A stretch of 64,000 bases of DNA, from NCBI GenBank assembly GCA_902386205.1, contig CABMIH010000057.1, positions 1 to 64,000 on the forward strand. The letters are read 5' to 3'. Position 1 is the first letter of the stretch. Every line of letters begins with the position of its first letter. This DNA comes from an uncultured archaeon. Lineage in GTDB: Archaea; Halobacteriota; Methanosarcinia; Methanosarcinales; Methanoperedenaceae. The position numbers and the translations under genes are program-made. The notes below the pieces were generated by a model. That model saw nothing but the letters and a program-made list of their open reading frames with translations, was not told the DNA's origin and did not search any database. Positions 9,831 to 19,103 of the stretch are shown here, piece after piece.

Positions 9831-9884
9831 ATCTGGCCCGGGTCAACAGTAATCTTTAATGCTGTTTATGTAAAATTATGTTGT

Positions 9885-10631
9885 ATGGCGAAGGACATGA
9901 AGGGTGAGCTTAGGGATGCTCTCCAGGGCAAGAGCACTGTCTTTGTAGGCACAATGGAAACACCTGCCGAAAGAATAGTTTACCATATTATGTTTAACTC
10001 TCTCAATGCAGGTGAAAATGTAATATGGGTATGCCTGAAGGAACCTCCCAGCGGCGTTCTCGCCATGTTCTCCCAGTACGGGCTTCCACTGGCTGGTATC
10101 CAGGAGGGATTGTGGTTCGTGGATGTGACAATAACCGGGGATAATCAGGTGATTGAGCGCACTTTCAGGTGTACTTCGCTGGATTATGTATGCCTCACAC
10201 TGCATGTAGTGAATATATTGAAGAAATATCCCCGATCGCTTGTGATGCTGGACAGCATCGGTATGCTTGCTGCTCTGGGGCATCTTGAGACTACGGTTCG
10301 TTTTATAAAATATCTGGATTCCAAGGTACGGATTGCTGGTGGGTGCCTTGTGACCATCCTTGCGAATAGGACCGCGGCGGGCAGTGTGGAATCCGAACTT
10401 GTGGGGCTGCTTAACAATGTTATCAGTGTTAATGAGGAAAAGATACATGCTCATATGGGAAGCATGGAACTGAAAATGCAATATGAGTTTAGCGGTAGTG
10501 AGCTTATCCTGAGCAGCGAGGACATAGGAAAGGATTTAGGAGAGCTATTTAGCCTCACCCCCGAGGAAAAGAAAAAACTGGAGAGCGAAGTTGAGGAGAA
10601 GGCGCATATTTATAAAGAACTTTTGGAATGA
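9885..10631 (+). CDS. KaiC/RecA-superfamily-like protein lacking a Walker A motif
   Basis: 248 residues with the layout of a KaiC/Rad55-type RecA-fold ATPase: a strand at STVFVG, then AERIVYHIMFNSLNAGENVIWVCL where the P-loop helix should be, a Walker B-like SLVMLDSIGM near residue 120, and GCLVTILANR. The expected GxxxxGKT is replaced by VGTMETPAERIV, so ATP binding through a normal P-loop is unlikely. The C-terminus is a charged helix. No SD precedes the ATG; a TTTAAT about 26 bases upstream suggests a leaderless transcript. It converges with the ParA-like gene, overlapping it by 22 bases. It may be a regulatory, non-catalytic relative; partner unknown. Confidence 0.6.
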   Translation: MAKDMKGELRDALQGKSTVFVGTMETPAERIVYHIMFNSLNAGENVIWVCLKEPPSGVLAMFSQYGLPLAGIQEGLWFVDVTITGDNQVIERTFRCTSLDYVCLTLHVVNILKKYPRSLVMLDSIGMLAALGHLETTVRFIKYLDSKVRIAGGCLVTILANRTAAGSVESELVGLLNNVISVNEEKIHAHMGSMELKMQYEFSGSELILSSEDIGKDLGELFSLTPEEKKKLESEVEEKAHIYKELLE

Positions 10632-11350
10632 CTGATCCTTTCCCAGAATTCTTTTATCTGCCTGCTGTATTCTGAGTCTGGATAGGCATGCACCATGATT
10701 TTTCTTGACCATGTGCCTGCCATGGCCTCATCATGTAATATCACTCCGATAGGCATAAGCCCGAACTTCCGGCTCAAGTCCTCCAATGTTTCCTTTGAGA
10801 CCTCAAACTTGTCGTGGGGGAGTTTGTTGAACAAAATGTACGGTTTGATATTCATCCTCCTGGCCACACCGGAAATAACATAGGTACCCCGGATGTCCTG
10901 TTTATCAAGGGTGCATACTATTATACTGAATCCGGTCATGCCCATGACAAGGAGACTTGATCTGTTAAGCCCGGGGCTGCAATCAAATAAAATGTGATCC
11001 AGTTTGTATCTGGATTCAAATTCCCGAAAGAGCGCAGCAAGCTTTTCTTTTGCCTGGGCCGGGTCTTTATTATAACTTACAAGGTCTTCCTCGGTGGCAT
11101 CGGAAGGTATGATATAAAGATCATCTTTTCCGCGCCTGTACACGATATCCGTAAGAGCCGCACTGCCCTGAAGGTAGTCCACCAGTGTTTTGTTGGTCTT
11201 CAGGCTGAAAAGGGCATGGATGCCAGGTCCTGAAACATCGGTATCTACGAGGCCCACCCTGTGGCCCGCCTTTACGAGATAACAGGCAAGATTGCCTGTC
11301 ATGTTAGTTTTGCCGGTACCGCCTTTATAAGAATGAAAACTTATCCACAT
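10610..11350 (-). CDS. MinD/ParA-family ATPase
   Basis: 246 residues beginning almost directly with the deviant Walker A motif YKGGTGKT, followed by switch I VDTDVSGPG and Walker B-like HILFDCSPG. No C-terminal amphipathic membrane helix as in MinD is evident. Members of this class position protein complexes or plasmids by ATP-driven dimerisation. It is the second gene of a minus-strand pair behind the wHTH coiled-coil protein (43 bases apart) and its 3' end overlaps the convergent KaiC-like gene. There is no ParB nearby, so a chromosomal positioning or signalling role is more likely than plasmid partition. Confidence 0.8.
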   Translation of the reverse strand: MWISFHSYKGGTGKTNMTGNLACYLVKAGHRVGLVDTDVSGPGIHALFSLKTNKTLVDYLQGSAALTDIVYRRGKDDLYIIPSDATEEDLVSYNKDPAQAKEKLAALFREFESRYKLDHILFDCSPGLNRSSLLVMGMTGFSIIVCTLDKQDIRGTYVISGVARRMNIKPYILFNKLPHDKFEVSKETLEDLSRKFGLMPIGVILHDEAMAGTWSRKIMVHAYPDSEYSRQIKEFWERISHSKSSL

Positions 11351-11392
11351 ATCATCACCTTCATTAAAACAAATTATGTTTCATCATCATAC

Positions 11393-11797
11393 TTACCCAA
11401 GAATTTTCTCAAGTTTTTTATCCAATTCGTCTATGGTCTCTGCAACCATGGAGGATTCCTTCTCTTTCCTTTTGCGCGGCGAATAGTAGATTTTTTTCCC
11501 GATCCGCTGTCTTGTGAGCCAGCCGGCACGCACAAGTTCATTCAGGTATTTGTTCTCTATTGACCTGTGACGGCCCGTGCGCAGGCATACTTCATCTGCG
11601 GTGGCTTTGGACAGTTCAGAGACTACAAAAAGGGATTTTCTCAAAGAATCCGGCACTGTAAGGAACATAGCCACCCTGTCCTCTATTACGGGATGAAGGC
11701 GCGACTCGATCTCTTCCACCCTCCGTTCAAGTGACTGAAGCTTTCTTTCAAGGTCTTTTATATATGTATTTGTGTCAGCTTCGGTATTCGGATGCAT
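11393..11797 (-). CDS. Coiled-coil winged-HTH regulator
   Basis: 134 residues. The N-terminal third is a coiled coil (YIKDLERKLQSLERRVEEIESRL), followed by a winged helix with a GRHRSIENKYLNELVRAGWL recognition region and a basic wing, then a short C-terminal helix. An in-frame ATG upstream at 11854 would add a Cys-rich N-terminus, but GGAG lies 5 bases before the ATG at 11797, and a TATA-like TTTATATA on the minus strand (about 11869-11878) would start transcription near 11845, after that upstream ATG. It probably senses or regulates the downstream ParA-like gene. Ligand unknown. Confidence 0.7.
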   Translation of the reverse strand: MHPNTEADTNTYIKDLERKLQSLERRVEEIESRLHPVIEDRVAMFLTVPDSLRKSLFVVSELSKATADEVCLRTGRHRSIENKYLNELVRAGWLTRQRIGKKIYYSPRKRKEKESSMVAETIDELDKKLEKILG

Positions 11798-12038
11798 TTC
11801 TTCTCCGGTGCGATGCAAGAGGCGGCCACAGAGTCCTGAGCAACCTTTACACATGTAGATAAAGTGCTTAAATACTATATAAATCTACTCATCAGTTACT
11901 AAAATACGCATTAATTTAGTGCCGGCTGATGTTTATCATATAAATAACAACTTAAAATGCCATACGTCGATATATTAATCAACTGTTACTTTTTTGCACA
12001 ACATTTAAGTACTATTAAGAATATATATACAATTGTGA

Positions 12039-12089
12039 GGAAGTTGCACAATACGCCTCCACCACCACCTTCACCCTTCTGCAACTTCC
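12039..12089 (+). promoter_or_regulatory. Inverted-repeat leader with TTGCACAA repeats
   Basis: A perfect 10-bp inverted repeat GGAAGTTGCA (12039-12048) / TGCAACTTCC (12080-12089) encloses 31 bases rich in C and A. TTGCACAA occurs twice, at 11994-12001 and 12044-12051, flanking an AT-rich TATA region (AATATATATAC near 12020-12030). The hairpin would lie in the 5' leader of the gene starting at 12115, 13 bases before its SD. It may be an RNA control element or a protein-binding site; no known riboswitch was recognised. Confidence 0.5.
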
Positions 12090-12114
12090 CTCTTACAATA
12101 ATGAGGTGATTCAA

Positions 12115-12645
12115 ATGAAAGGAAACGTCAGAAATGAAACGAACTTTGAGATCATGAGCCTCTTATTCCGGTATATCACAAGACGGATAAATGCAATGCA
12201 TATTCTTTTCATACTTGCATTCCTGACCTTTGGGATAGGCGATGGGCTGACATCTGCCATTATGATGGGCAAAAGGGGCGTCAGCGCTGAATCGAACTTA
12301 TTCTTTGCAAACATGTATTCAAGCAGTGGCCTTATAGGGGTCATAACTGCAAAAATCGGTTTTACTGTCCTCCTCCTTATGGCATCGCTTCTTGTTTACT
12401 GGCGTTCCCAGGGTAGAAACTACTGGATGGTCAATGGGTTTCTTATGGCACTTACATTAGCGGGAATAATGGCAACCATTGCGAATCTGCAGGCTGCGGC
12501 CGGCTTGCCTTTTATGAGCCCTGAAAAAATCCTGTTCATATACCTGGGCATGATGTTTGTATTTGTAGAAGCCGGGGATTTCGTTGATACTCGTAAATTC
12601 GAGGCATCAGCCTCTGCCAGGACCGGTGTTAAACCGGTCTATTAA
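12115..12645 (+). CDS. Four-TM integral membrane protein (DUF5658-like)
   Basis: 176 residues with four predicted membrane spans (about residues 26-48, 68-92, 100-124 and 136-156). The pattern GDGLTSAIMMG followed by SAESNLF between the first two spans resembles DUF5658 proteins, a small membrane family of unknown function; this is a pattern impression only. GAGGTGA at 12103-12109 is spaced 5 bases from ATG 12115, preferred over the in-frame GTG at 12106. The upstream region holds the inverted repeat described separately, so the gene is probably regulated. Function unknown. Confidence 0.7.
   Translation: MKGNVRNETNFEIMSLLFRYITRRINAMHILFILAFLTFGIGDGLTSAIMMGKRGVSAESNLFFANMYSSSGLIGVITAKIGFTVLLLMASLLVYWRSQGRNYWMVNGFLMALTLAGIMATIANLQAAAGLPFMSPEKILFIYLGMMFVFVEAGDFVDTRKFEASASARTGVKPVY
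12621..12639 (+). terminator. Hairpin terminator overlapping the gene end
   Basis: 7-bp stem GACCGGT / ACCGGTC with a 5-base loop, followed by TATTAATTTTTTTTT. The stem lies inside the last codons of the 4-TM protein gene, whose TAA stop falls between stem and T-run. Confidence 0.7.
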
Positions 12646-12711
12646 TTTTTTTTTGAGCCCGAACCCCCCGGGTATAAAAGCTTTATTCCATGAAATAGAT
12701 TATATAACAAG

Positions 12712-13419
12712 ATGTCGAGTATCGCACTTATTACATCTACGCCTGTTGAGTCAAAAGAGCTGAGATGTAAAATCGTTCCCCGGCAGAAAGAAGAGACAAA
12801 AACGATTTTTGAAGGCAAATTGCATGGGAAAAACATCGTTTTTACACATTGCGGCGTTGGAAAGGTCAATGCTGCCCATTCCACAACTTTGATGCTTGAA
12901 AATTATGATATAGGTTTCCTGGTACTTTTCGGCATCGGAGGCGCTTATACGCCACAAAAACTCGGTGATATCGCAGTTGCAGAAAGTGAGAACTACGGCG
13001 AAGAGGGTGTATTCACCAAAGAAGGCTGGAGACCAATGGAATTCATGGGATTACCTTTACTGAAAAATGGAAAAGAGTATTATAATACTTTCCCTATGGA
13101 AGCGGAATTATCAAAGCTCGCTGCAAAGGCTTCAAAAGATTGCGGTTTTAATGTAATATCAGGGAATTTTATTACAGTATCGCAGTGTTCGGGAACACGC
13201 GAGCGCGGGGTGATATTAAGGGAGCGCTTCGGCGGCCTGTGTGAGAACATGGAAGGTGCTGCCGTTGCCCACTTGTGCGCCTTTTACAGGGTTCCAATGA
13301 TAGAAATCCGCGGTATAAGTAATATGGTCGAAGACAGAGACCTTGAAAAATGGGACATAGTTAAAGCTGCCTCAAATTGCAGTAAGGCTGTAATTGAACT
13401 GGTAAGAAGGTTGAAATGA
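12712..13419 (+). CDS. mqnB: Futalosine hydrolase
   Basis: 235-residue nucleosidase of the MTAN/PNP fold that cleaves hypoxanthine from futalosine in the futalosine route to menaquinone. The family features seen are the glycine-rich FGIGGAY loop, the GEEGVF and CENMEGAA motifs (the Glu binding ribose, the latter in a typical nucleosidase context) and EIRGISNMV near the C-terminus. The last bases overlap mqnD (ATGA), so the two are translationally coupled. mqnA is 16 kb away. The coupling to mqnD makes MqnB much more likely than a purine-salvage nucleosidase. Confidence 0.88.
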   Translation: MSSIALITSTPVESKELRCKIVPRQKEETKTIFEGKLHGKNIVFTHCGVGKVNAAHSTTLMLENYDIGFLVLFGIGGAYTPQKLGDIAVAESENYGEEGVFTKEGWRPMEFMGLPLLKNGKEYYNTFPMEAELSKLAAKASKDCGFNVISGNFITVSQCSGTRERGVILRERFGGLCENMEGAAVAHLCAFYRVPMIEIRGISNMVEDRDLEKWDIVKAASNCSKAVIELVRRLK

Positions 13420-14243
13420 GAAAAATTTCCCTGGGCTATTCCCCATGCCCGAACGATACTTTTATTTTCTATGCTTTAGTCCATAATAAAATCAAGGCTG
13501 ACATGGTATTTTCTGAAATACTGGAAGACGTGGAAACACTGAACCGGATGGCTTTTCAGAAAGAGCTGGATGTCACCAAAGCTTCTTTCCATGCATTTGG
13601 CCATCTCAGGGAAGATTACTGCCTTCTTCATTCGGGAAGCGCGCTTGGAAGAGGTTGCGGGCCCCTGATAGTGGCAAAAAATCACATAAGAAAAGATGAG
13701 TTATGTGGGAAAAAGATAGCTATTCCGGGCAGGATGACGACAGCATATCTTCTCCTCAAATTGTATGCTCCCGATGTAAATAAAATAGTAGAGATGCCTT
13801 TTGACCGGATTATGAACGCTGTCAGCCTTGGCACTGTGGATGCAGGCTTGATAATTCACGAGAGCAGGTTCACATACCCTGATTACAAACTAATAAAACT
13901 GGTGGACCTGGGGGAATGGTGGGAGGAGGAAACCGGTCTTCCCATTCCCCTTGGCGGAATACTTGCAAAAAGGAACCTGGGCACAGGCGTGATACGGGAA
14001 GTGGATTTGCTTCTGAAAAGAAGTATCGAATATGCTTTCCAGAACCGCGATCTCACCCGCGGCTATATAAAGGAACATGCACAGGAACTGGAAAATGAAG
14101 TGATCGACCAGCATATTAACCTGTATGTGAATGATTATACACTGAATATAGGGGGGGGTATCAAAGCGGTTGAAAAGCTATTTGATACTGGAGAGGAAAT
14201 GAACCTGTTCCCGCACTCTGATAAGCCTTTATTCGTTGATTAG
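13416..14243 (+). CDS. mqnD: 1,4-dihydroxy-6-naphthoate synthase
   Basis: 275-residue periplasmic-binding-protein-fold enzyme that converts cyclic dehypoxanthine futalosine to 1,4-dihydroxy-6-naphthoate in menaquinone synthesis. It opens with the family signature LGYSPCPNDTFIFYAL and contains TKASFHAFGHL and DAGLIIHESRFTY. Length is normal. Overlaps mqnB by 4 bases upstream, and its stop overlaps the stop of the convergent zinc-ribbon gene. Confidence 0.93.
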   Translation: MRKISLGYSPCPNDTFIFYALVHNKIKADMVFSEILEDVETLNRMAFQKELDVTKASFHAFGHLREDYCLLHSGSALGRGCGPLIVAKNHIRKDELCGKKIAIPGRMTTAYLLLKLYAPDVNKIVEMPFDRIMNAVSLGTVDAGLIIHESRFTYPDYKLIKLVDLGEWWEEETGLPIPLGGILAKRNLGTGVIREVDLLLKRSIEYAFQNRDLTRGYIKEHAQELENEVIDQHINLYVNDYTLNIGGGIKAVEKLFDTGEEMNLFPHSDKPLFVD

Positions 14244-14626
14244 AGGAAGTTCTTTATCAACTCATCCCTTGAGGTTTTATTACTGCCACCGTCATTTATT
14301 TTTATGATCTTCTGGGCTTTCCTCTTTCCCGGGGGGCACCCCGAACATTCATAAACAAAATGGATAAAACCTGTATCTGGATTCTCTACTGTGCTTTTAT
14401 GCTCATACTGGGTGTTGCAATCAGGGCACTTCCCCACCTTAGGGACGTTTTCATTGCAATGCCCGCACTTGCAGACAACAACGTCTATGACTTCATTTTT
14501 TGTATTGATGGCAGATAATATGTATTCGTCACTTTTTAATTCAGGAGGCATGTTCCCAATCAACTTAATAATCAAAGGGTATATTAAATCTTGCGAGTTT
14601 ATTACGGTCAATCCAAAAATATGCAC
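14240..14626 (-). CDS. Zinc-ribbon protein of unknown function
   Basis: Up to 128 residues with a zinc-ribbon-like cysteine set: CKCGHC, CPDC and later CSGCPPGKRKAQK. The rest is charged and soluble. The longest frame starts at a GTG (14626) without a clear SD; a shorter start at the ATG near 14553 is equally possible. Its stop overlaps that of mqnD. No family was recognised; a nucleic-acid-binding or redox role cannot be told apart from sequence. Confidence 0.55.
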   Translation of the reverse strand: MHIFGLTVINSQDLIYPLIIKLIGNMPPELKSDEYILSAINTKNEVIDVVVCKCGHCNENVPKVGKCPDCNTQYEHKSTVENPDTGFIHFVYECSGCPPGKRKAQKIIKINDGGSNKTSRDELIKNFL

Positions 14627-14682
14627 AACAGAACGAAACCTTTATTCTTATCCAGGTCGTGACAGCTTTCAAGGTGAAATTT

Positions 14683-14844
14683 TTGAATAGCAACATGTCA
14701 TGCAGGATTGATTATCTCCGCGCCCTTGAAAAAGCGTGTTTAAATTGCGGTGACAAACATCAAGCAGATTGCCCTGTGGGGATGGCAAAAGCGCAGATCA
14801 AGTGCACGAACGACCTGTTAACCGAATTTTACAGGCAAAGATAA
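14683..14844 (+). CDS. Small cysteine-rich protein
   Basis: 53 residues with five cysteines, four of them in the C-L-N-C-G and D-C-P plus I-K-C spacing of a small metal-binding fold. AGGTGA at 14672-14677 is spaced 5 bases from a TTG at 14683, better than its 17-base distance to the ATG at 14695. It lies between the zinc-ribbon gene (opposite strand) and purN, 42 bases before purN. Function unknown. Confidence 0.5.
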   Translation: MNSNMSCRIDYLRALEKACLNCGDKHQADCPVGMAKAQIKCTNDLLTEFYRQR

Positions 14845-14886
14845 ACCAAAACCTATTAGATTCCTGACGCTATATGGGCACTCCAC

Positions 14887-15492
14887 ATGGTTAACATAGC
14901 AGTGCTTGTGTCGGGAAGAGGCTCAAACCTTCAGTCTATAATTGACAATATCGAAAAAGGATATCTGAAAGCTCGAATCGCTGTCGTAATAAGCGATGTC
15001 GGGAACGCATATGCTCTGGAAAGGGCAAGAAAACGTGGTATTGAAGCTGTTTTTGTTGACCCGAAAAAATTCCCTTCAAAAGAATCGTATGAGGAAGAGG
15101 TTATAAAAATCCTGAAATATCATGATGCACAGTTCGTACTGCTTGCAGGTTATATGAGGATAATCGGAAAGACTTTGCTTCTTGAGTATGAGAATCGCAT
15201 CCTCAATATCCATCCCGCGCTGCTTCCCGCTTTTCCCGGTCTTCATGCCCAGAAGCAGGCGTTTGACCACGGTGTAAAGGTGGCTGGATGCACTGTTCAT
15301 TTTGTGGATGACAAGCTTGACGGGGGCCCGATTATCCTGCAGCGATGCGTTGAAGTGAAGAAGAATGACACTGCTGAGAGCCTTGCGAACAGGATACTTG
15401 AACAGGAACACAAGATTTATCCCGAAGCCGTGAAATTGGTCATCGAAAACAGGTTGCGTATAGAAGGAAGGAAAGTGAAGATCGTAAACTGA
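14887..15492 (+). CDS. purN: Phosphoribosylglycinamide formyltransferase
   Basis: 201-residue folate-dependent GAR transformylase of purine synthesis. It starts with the nucleotide-binding [13 protein letters not shown] and has the catalytic Asn/His set in [14 protein letters not shown] and the Asp of DGGPII. Purine synthesis in many methanogens uses formate (PurT); the presence of PurN beside glyA and folD points to a tetrahydrofolate-based C1 supply. First gene of the purN-glyA-folD set, 14 bases before glyA. Confidence 0.93.
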   Translation: MVNIAVLVSGRGSNLQSIIDNIEKGYLKARIAVVISDVGNAYALERARKRGIEAVFVDPKKFPSKESYEEEVIKILKYHDAQFVLLAGYMRIIGKTLLLEYENRILNIHPALLPAFPGLHAQKQAFDHGVKVAGCTVHFVDDKLDGGPIILQRCVEVKKNDTAESLANRILEQEHKIYPEAVKLVIENRLRIEGRKVKIVN

Positions 15493-15506
15493 AAAAAGGA
15501 ATCATT

Positions 15507-16742
15507 ATGCCATTAAAAACAATCGACCCTGAAATTTATGAAGTAATGAGACACGAAACCGAAAGACAGAGGAATAAACTGAACCTGATAGCCTCTGAGA
15601 ATTATGCAAGCCGGGCAGTTCTCCAGGCAATGGGTTCTGTAATGACGAATAAATATGCTGAAGGTTACCCGGGAAAGAGGTATTACGGAGGATGCGAATT
15701 CGTGGATGCTGCCGAGAACCTGGCAATAGAGAGGGCAAAAAAACTCTTTGGCGCAGAACATGTCAATGTGCAGCCCCATTCAGGGTCGCAGGCTAACATG
15801 GCCGTGTATCTTGCCATGCTAAAGTGCGGGGATACTATTATGAGCATGGACTTATCGCACGGGGGCCATCTTTCCCACGGCAGCCCTGTGAACTTTTCAG
15901 GAAAGTTGTTTAACATAGTTCCATACGGGGTTTCCAGGGAGACAAAAACAATAGATTACGATAACCTGGCCGACCTTGCAAGGAAGCACAGGCCCAAACT
16001 CATCGTGTCGGGTGCAAGCGCTTATCCCCGCGAGCTTGATTTTAAGAGGTTCCGGGAAATCGCCGATGAGGTGGACGCGTTGCTGCTTGCGGATATAGCG
16101 CACATTGCGGGGCTTGTAGTCGCGGGCATACATATCGACCCTGTGCCATATGCGGATTTTGTTACAACGACAACGCATAAGACCCTGAGGGGCCCGCGCG
16201 GCGGGATGATAATGTGCAAATCAGAGTACGCCAAAGAGGTTGACAAGGCGGTTTTCCCCGGCATACAGGGCGGTCCCCTGATGCATATCCTCGCTGCAAA
16301 AGCAGTTTCATTCAAAGAGGCGATGAACAGGGATTTTAACGATTACCAGAAACAGATAGTGAAAAACGCCAAGAAGCTTGCAAATGAGCTTTCATCGGAT
16401 GGTCATGAAATAGTCTCCGGAGGCACAGATAACCATTTGATGCTCGTTGACCTGAATCCTCTTGATCTCACGGGCAAGGAAGCAGAAGCAAGGCTTGGAG
16501 AGGCGGGAATAATTCTTAATAAAAACACAATACCCTTTGAGACAAAAAGCCCGTTTATCACGAGCGGCATCCGCATAGGCACGCCGGCTGCAACCACAAG
16601 AGGGATGAAGGAAGGGGAAATGGCGACCATTGCCGGGGCGATAGATGATATCCTTCGCAACATGAAGGATGAAGAGAGATTAAAAGAAGTGAAGAAAACT
16701 ATTCTTGAGATGTGCAGGCAGCACCCGATCCCATACGAGTGA
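15507..16742 (+). CDS. glyA: Serine hydroxymethyltransferase
   Basis: 411-residue PLP enzyme that converts serine to glycine and passes the C1 unit to a pterin. Seen: the N-terminal LIASENYAS, the substrate loop [10 protein letters not shown], and the PLP lysine in [13 protein letters not shown]. Neighbours purN and folD indicate tetrahydrofolate rather than tetrahydromethanopterin as C1 acceptor. Start at ATG 15507; folD begins 9 bases after the stop. Confidence 0.95.
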   Translation: MPLKTIDPEIYEVMRHETERQRNKLNLIASENYASRAVLQAMGSVMTNKYAEGYPGKRYYGGCEFVDAAENLAIERAKKLFGAEHVNVQPHSGSQANMAVYLAMLKCGDTIMSMDLSHGGHLSHGSPVNFSGKLFNIVPYGVSRETKTIDYDNLADLARKHRPKLIVSGASAYPRELDFKRFREIADEVDALLLADIAHIAGLVVAGIHIDPVPYADFVTTTTHKTLRGPRGGMIMCKSEYAKEVDKAVFPGIQGGPLMHILAAKAVSFKEAMNRDFNDYQKQIVKNAKKLANELSSDGHEIVSGGTDNHLMLVDLNPLDLTGKEAEARLGEAGIILNKNTIPFETKSPFITSGIRIGTPAATTRGMKEGEMATIAGAIDDILRNMKDEERLKEVKKTILEMCRQHPIPYE

Positions 16743-16751
16743 GGGCCTTGG

Positions 16752-17624
16752 ATGGAGCCGCTTCCAGAGGTCACGGATCCCCGCGTTATAGACGGGAGGA
16801 AAATAGCACAGGATATTGAGGGAGAGGTTAAAAAAGAGGTTGAAATATTCATCAGGGAACATGGTATCAGGCCCGCACTTGCAACAATACTCGTCGGAGA
16901 ACATCCCCCATCAAAATTGTACGTCAAGCTAAAGCACTGGGCATGTAAACGTGTCGGCATCTTATCCGAGGATCACAAGTTCCCGCAGGAGACGCGGCAG
17001 GATGAGATAATCAGGCTGATCGATACACTGAACAGGCGCCCGGAAATACACGGGATACTCGTGCAGTTGCCCCTCCCTAAACACATAGACGAGCGAGATG
17101 TGATGATGCGTATAAAGCCAGAAAAGGACGTGGACGGTTTCAGCCCCGAAAACATGGGAAAAATGCTTATCGGGCGCGAGGGATTTGTGCCCTGCACCCC
17201 AAAAGGCATCGTCCGGGCCCTTTCGGAATTCAATATCGACCTCCAGGGAAAGGAAGTCGTGGTCGTGGGGCACAGCAATGTTGTGGGAAAGCCCGCTGCT
17301 ATCATGCTCCTTAACCGCAATGCAACTGTCAGGATATGCCATGTATATACTAAAGACCTGAAAAGCCACACAAAGGAAGCTGATATCCTTATCGTGGCTA
17401 CAGGAGTGCGCGGTCTGGTAAAAGCCGATATGGTGAAAGAGGGGGCTATCGTGTTCGATGTAGGCATAACCTGGCTGGACGAGCGGGTCTATGGCGATGT
17501 GGATTTTGATGATGTCCTGCCGAAGGTGAAGTTGATCTCACCTGTTCCCGGCGGCGTGGGGCCCATGACGATAGCGATACTGATGGAGCACACGCTGCAG
17601 GCTGCAAGGATGCAGATAAGGTAA
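16752..17624 (+). CDS. folD: Methylene-THF dehydrogenase / methenyl-THF cyclohydrolase
   Basis: 290-residue bifunctional enzyme that oxidises methylene-THF to formyl-THF, feeding PurN. Signatures present are YVKLKHWACKRVGI (with the catalytic YxxxK), GILVQLPLPKHI, and PVPGGVGPMTIAILMEHT. The Rossmann-type NADP segment VVVVGHSNVVGKPAA is intact. It closes the C1/purine operon; together the three genes make a small folate module in an organism whose energy C1 flow uses methanopterin. Confidence 0.95.
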   Translation: MEPLPEVTDPRVIDGRKIAQDIEGEVKKEVEIFIREHGIRPALATILVGEHPPSKLYVKLKHWACKRVGILSEDHKFPQETRQDEIIRLIDTLNRRPEIHGILVQLPLPKHIDERDVMMRIKPEKDVDGFSPENMGKMLIGREGFVPCTPKGIVRALSEFNIDLQGKEVVVVGHSNVVGKPAAIMLLNRNATVRICHVYTKDLKSHTKEADILIVATGVRGLVKADMVKEGAIVFDVGITWLDERVYGDVDFDDVLPKVKLISPVPGGVGPMTIAILMEHTLQAARMQIR

Positions 17625-17627
17625 TAT

Positions 17628-17823
17628 CTTTAAATTCAGGCGTCTGAGTAAATCTGGAGCCTTTACTCTATCATCGCCAAAAATAATTCCTGCCAGGATA
17701 AATCCGAAAGCAAGACCAGCTAATGGTGTGAGTTTTATCCTTTTTATTTACGAAAAAAACAATTAAGGCGATAATAGCCAAGACAACAATAGATATGGCG
17801 ATGTAAATTTGTGATGGATTCAT
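17628..17823 (-). pseudogene. Frameshifted small membrane-protein relict
   Basis: On the minus strand an ATG at 17823 opens MNPSQIYIAIS and a hydrophobic span, then KKDK. The frame then degrades; adding one base shift in the AAAA run after GAT gives LTPLAGLAFGFILAGIIFGDDR, a plausible second membrane span that ends in an acidic motif. The C-terminal span normally expected of such a small 2-3-TM protein is absent and the frame runs into folD. It accounts for the 252-base gap between folD and mmp10. The reconstruction depends on one indel, so a sequencing error plus truncation is the alternative. Confidence 0.5.
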
Positions 17824-17876
17824 AGTATTCTATGAAAACAATACCTTTATTATAATCCTTTGCATTTCGTACTGGC

Positions 17877-19103
17877 ATGGAAATACTCGCAGATATAGGA
17901 GGAAGGCCGGGACATGATTGCCGGGGTTTTTGCAGGTATTGTTATTTCAAAGGTGTAAAGGAAGTCGCCCCCTTTGGTTGCAAATACTGCCCTCCTTTCC
18001 AGAAAGGCTGTAATTACTGTACGAGAAGCGTGAGGGAAGGCTACGCGGGTTTTAAACCGTTCTCTCATGTTGCGCAGGAAGTCAACCAGTCGGTTTATTT
18101 CAATAAGAATTTCTCAAAATTCAATGTGAGCGGCGGAGGGGACGTGAGCTGCTACCCTGAACTTAAATCCCTTGTGAAATTCCTTTCGCAGTATAACAAA
18201 CCGATACACCTTGGCTACACAAGCGGAAAAGGCCTTAATGAAGACGATGCATCGTTCTTCGTAAAGCATGGAGTGAGCGAGGTAACATTCACAGTTTTTG
18301 CCACAGACCCCGAACTCCGGAAAAATTACATGAACGACAGGACTGCAGAGGACTCACTCAAAGCGCTTCGCGTTTTTGCACAGGCGTGCGACGTTTATGC
18401 GGCAGCGGTGCTGATCCCGGGCGTGAACGACGGCAGCGTACTTTTAAAAACGTGTGAAGACCTTGAGGAGATGGGGGTAAAAGGACTCATACTGATGCGG
18501 TTTGCAAACACAGCAGAACAGGGTCTTATCCTGAATAATTCCCCTGTGATCGAAGGTGTTGTCCCTCATACGCTTCTGGATTTCAAATCCATAGTCGATG
18601 AAATAAGCGGGAAATTCAAGTTCCGGGTCACAGGCACGCCCTTATACGACCCCGGAACCGGCTCGCCATTTGCCATCAGGAACGAGAATGAAGTGCTTTC
18701 AAGACTGCCAAAACCCGTAAAAGAAGCGACTGTTATTTCAAGCGAAGTTGCGGCGCCCATGCTAAAAGAGATTTTCGATAAGCTGGGCGGGAAAGTGAAC
18801 GTTATCCCGGTAAAAAAAGATATAGGCTGCCTGATAACTATCGACGATATAAAAGCACTTCCTCTGTCCCTGGTAAAAGAAACCGTTTTCTTCCCCGGCC
18901 GGGCGTTCGTCTATGACCCTGACATCAAGAAAATACTTGCAGGCGACGGGATAGAAAGGCTTGTGCGGCGGGGACCTGACCTGCTTACTGTGGATGGTGA
19001 AATGAGCATCTCCATGACAAAGGAAGAGGTCCTGGCAAAGGAAATAGAGGCTTTCACAGAGTTTATCCAGATGATAAATGTGCTCGGTACGCCTCCAAAA
19101 TGA
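17877..19103 (+). CDS. mmp10: Methanogenesis marker 10: McrA arginine methyltransferase (radical SAM)
   Basis: 408-residue B12-dependent radical SAM enzyme that C-methylates the arginine near the active site of methyl-coenzyme M reductase. The N-terminus [17 protein letters not shown] with CRYCYFK is diagnostic, followed by the second cysteine-rich cluster [16 protein letters not shown] and [14 protein letters not shown]. Occurs only in organisms with Mcr, which supports a methanogen/ANME host. The ATG at 17877 is used. Its stop abuts the convergent proB stop. Confidence 0.95.
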   Translation: MEILADIGGRPGHDCRGFCRYCYFKGVKEVAPFGCKYCPPFQKGCNYCTRSVREGYAGFKPFSHVAQEVNQSVYFNKNFSKFNVSGGGDVSCYPELKSLVKFLSQYNKPIHLGYTSGKGLNEDDASFFVKHGVSEVTFTVFATDPELRKNYMNDRTAEDSLKALRVFAQACDVYAAAVLIPGVNDGSVLLKTCEDLEEMGVKGLILMRFANTAEQGLILNNSPVIEGVVPHTLLDFKSIVDEISGKFKFRVTGTPLYDPGTGSPFAIRNENEVLSRLPKPVKEATVISSEVAAPMLKEIFDKLGGKVNVIPVKKDIGCLITIDDIKALPLSLVKETVFFPGRAFVYDPDIKKILAGDGIERLVRRGPDLLTVDGEMSISMTKEEVLAKEIEAFTEFIQMINVLGTPPK

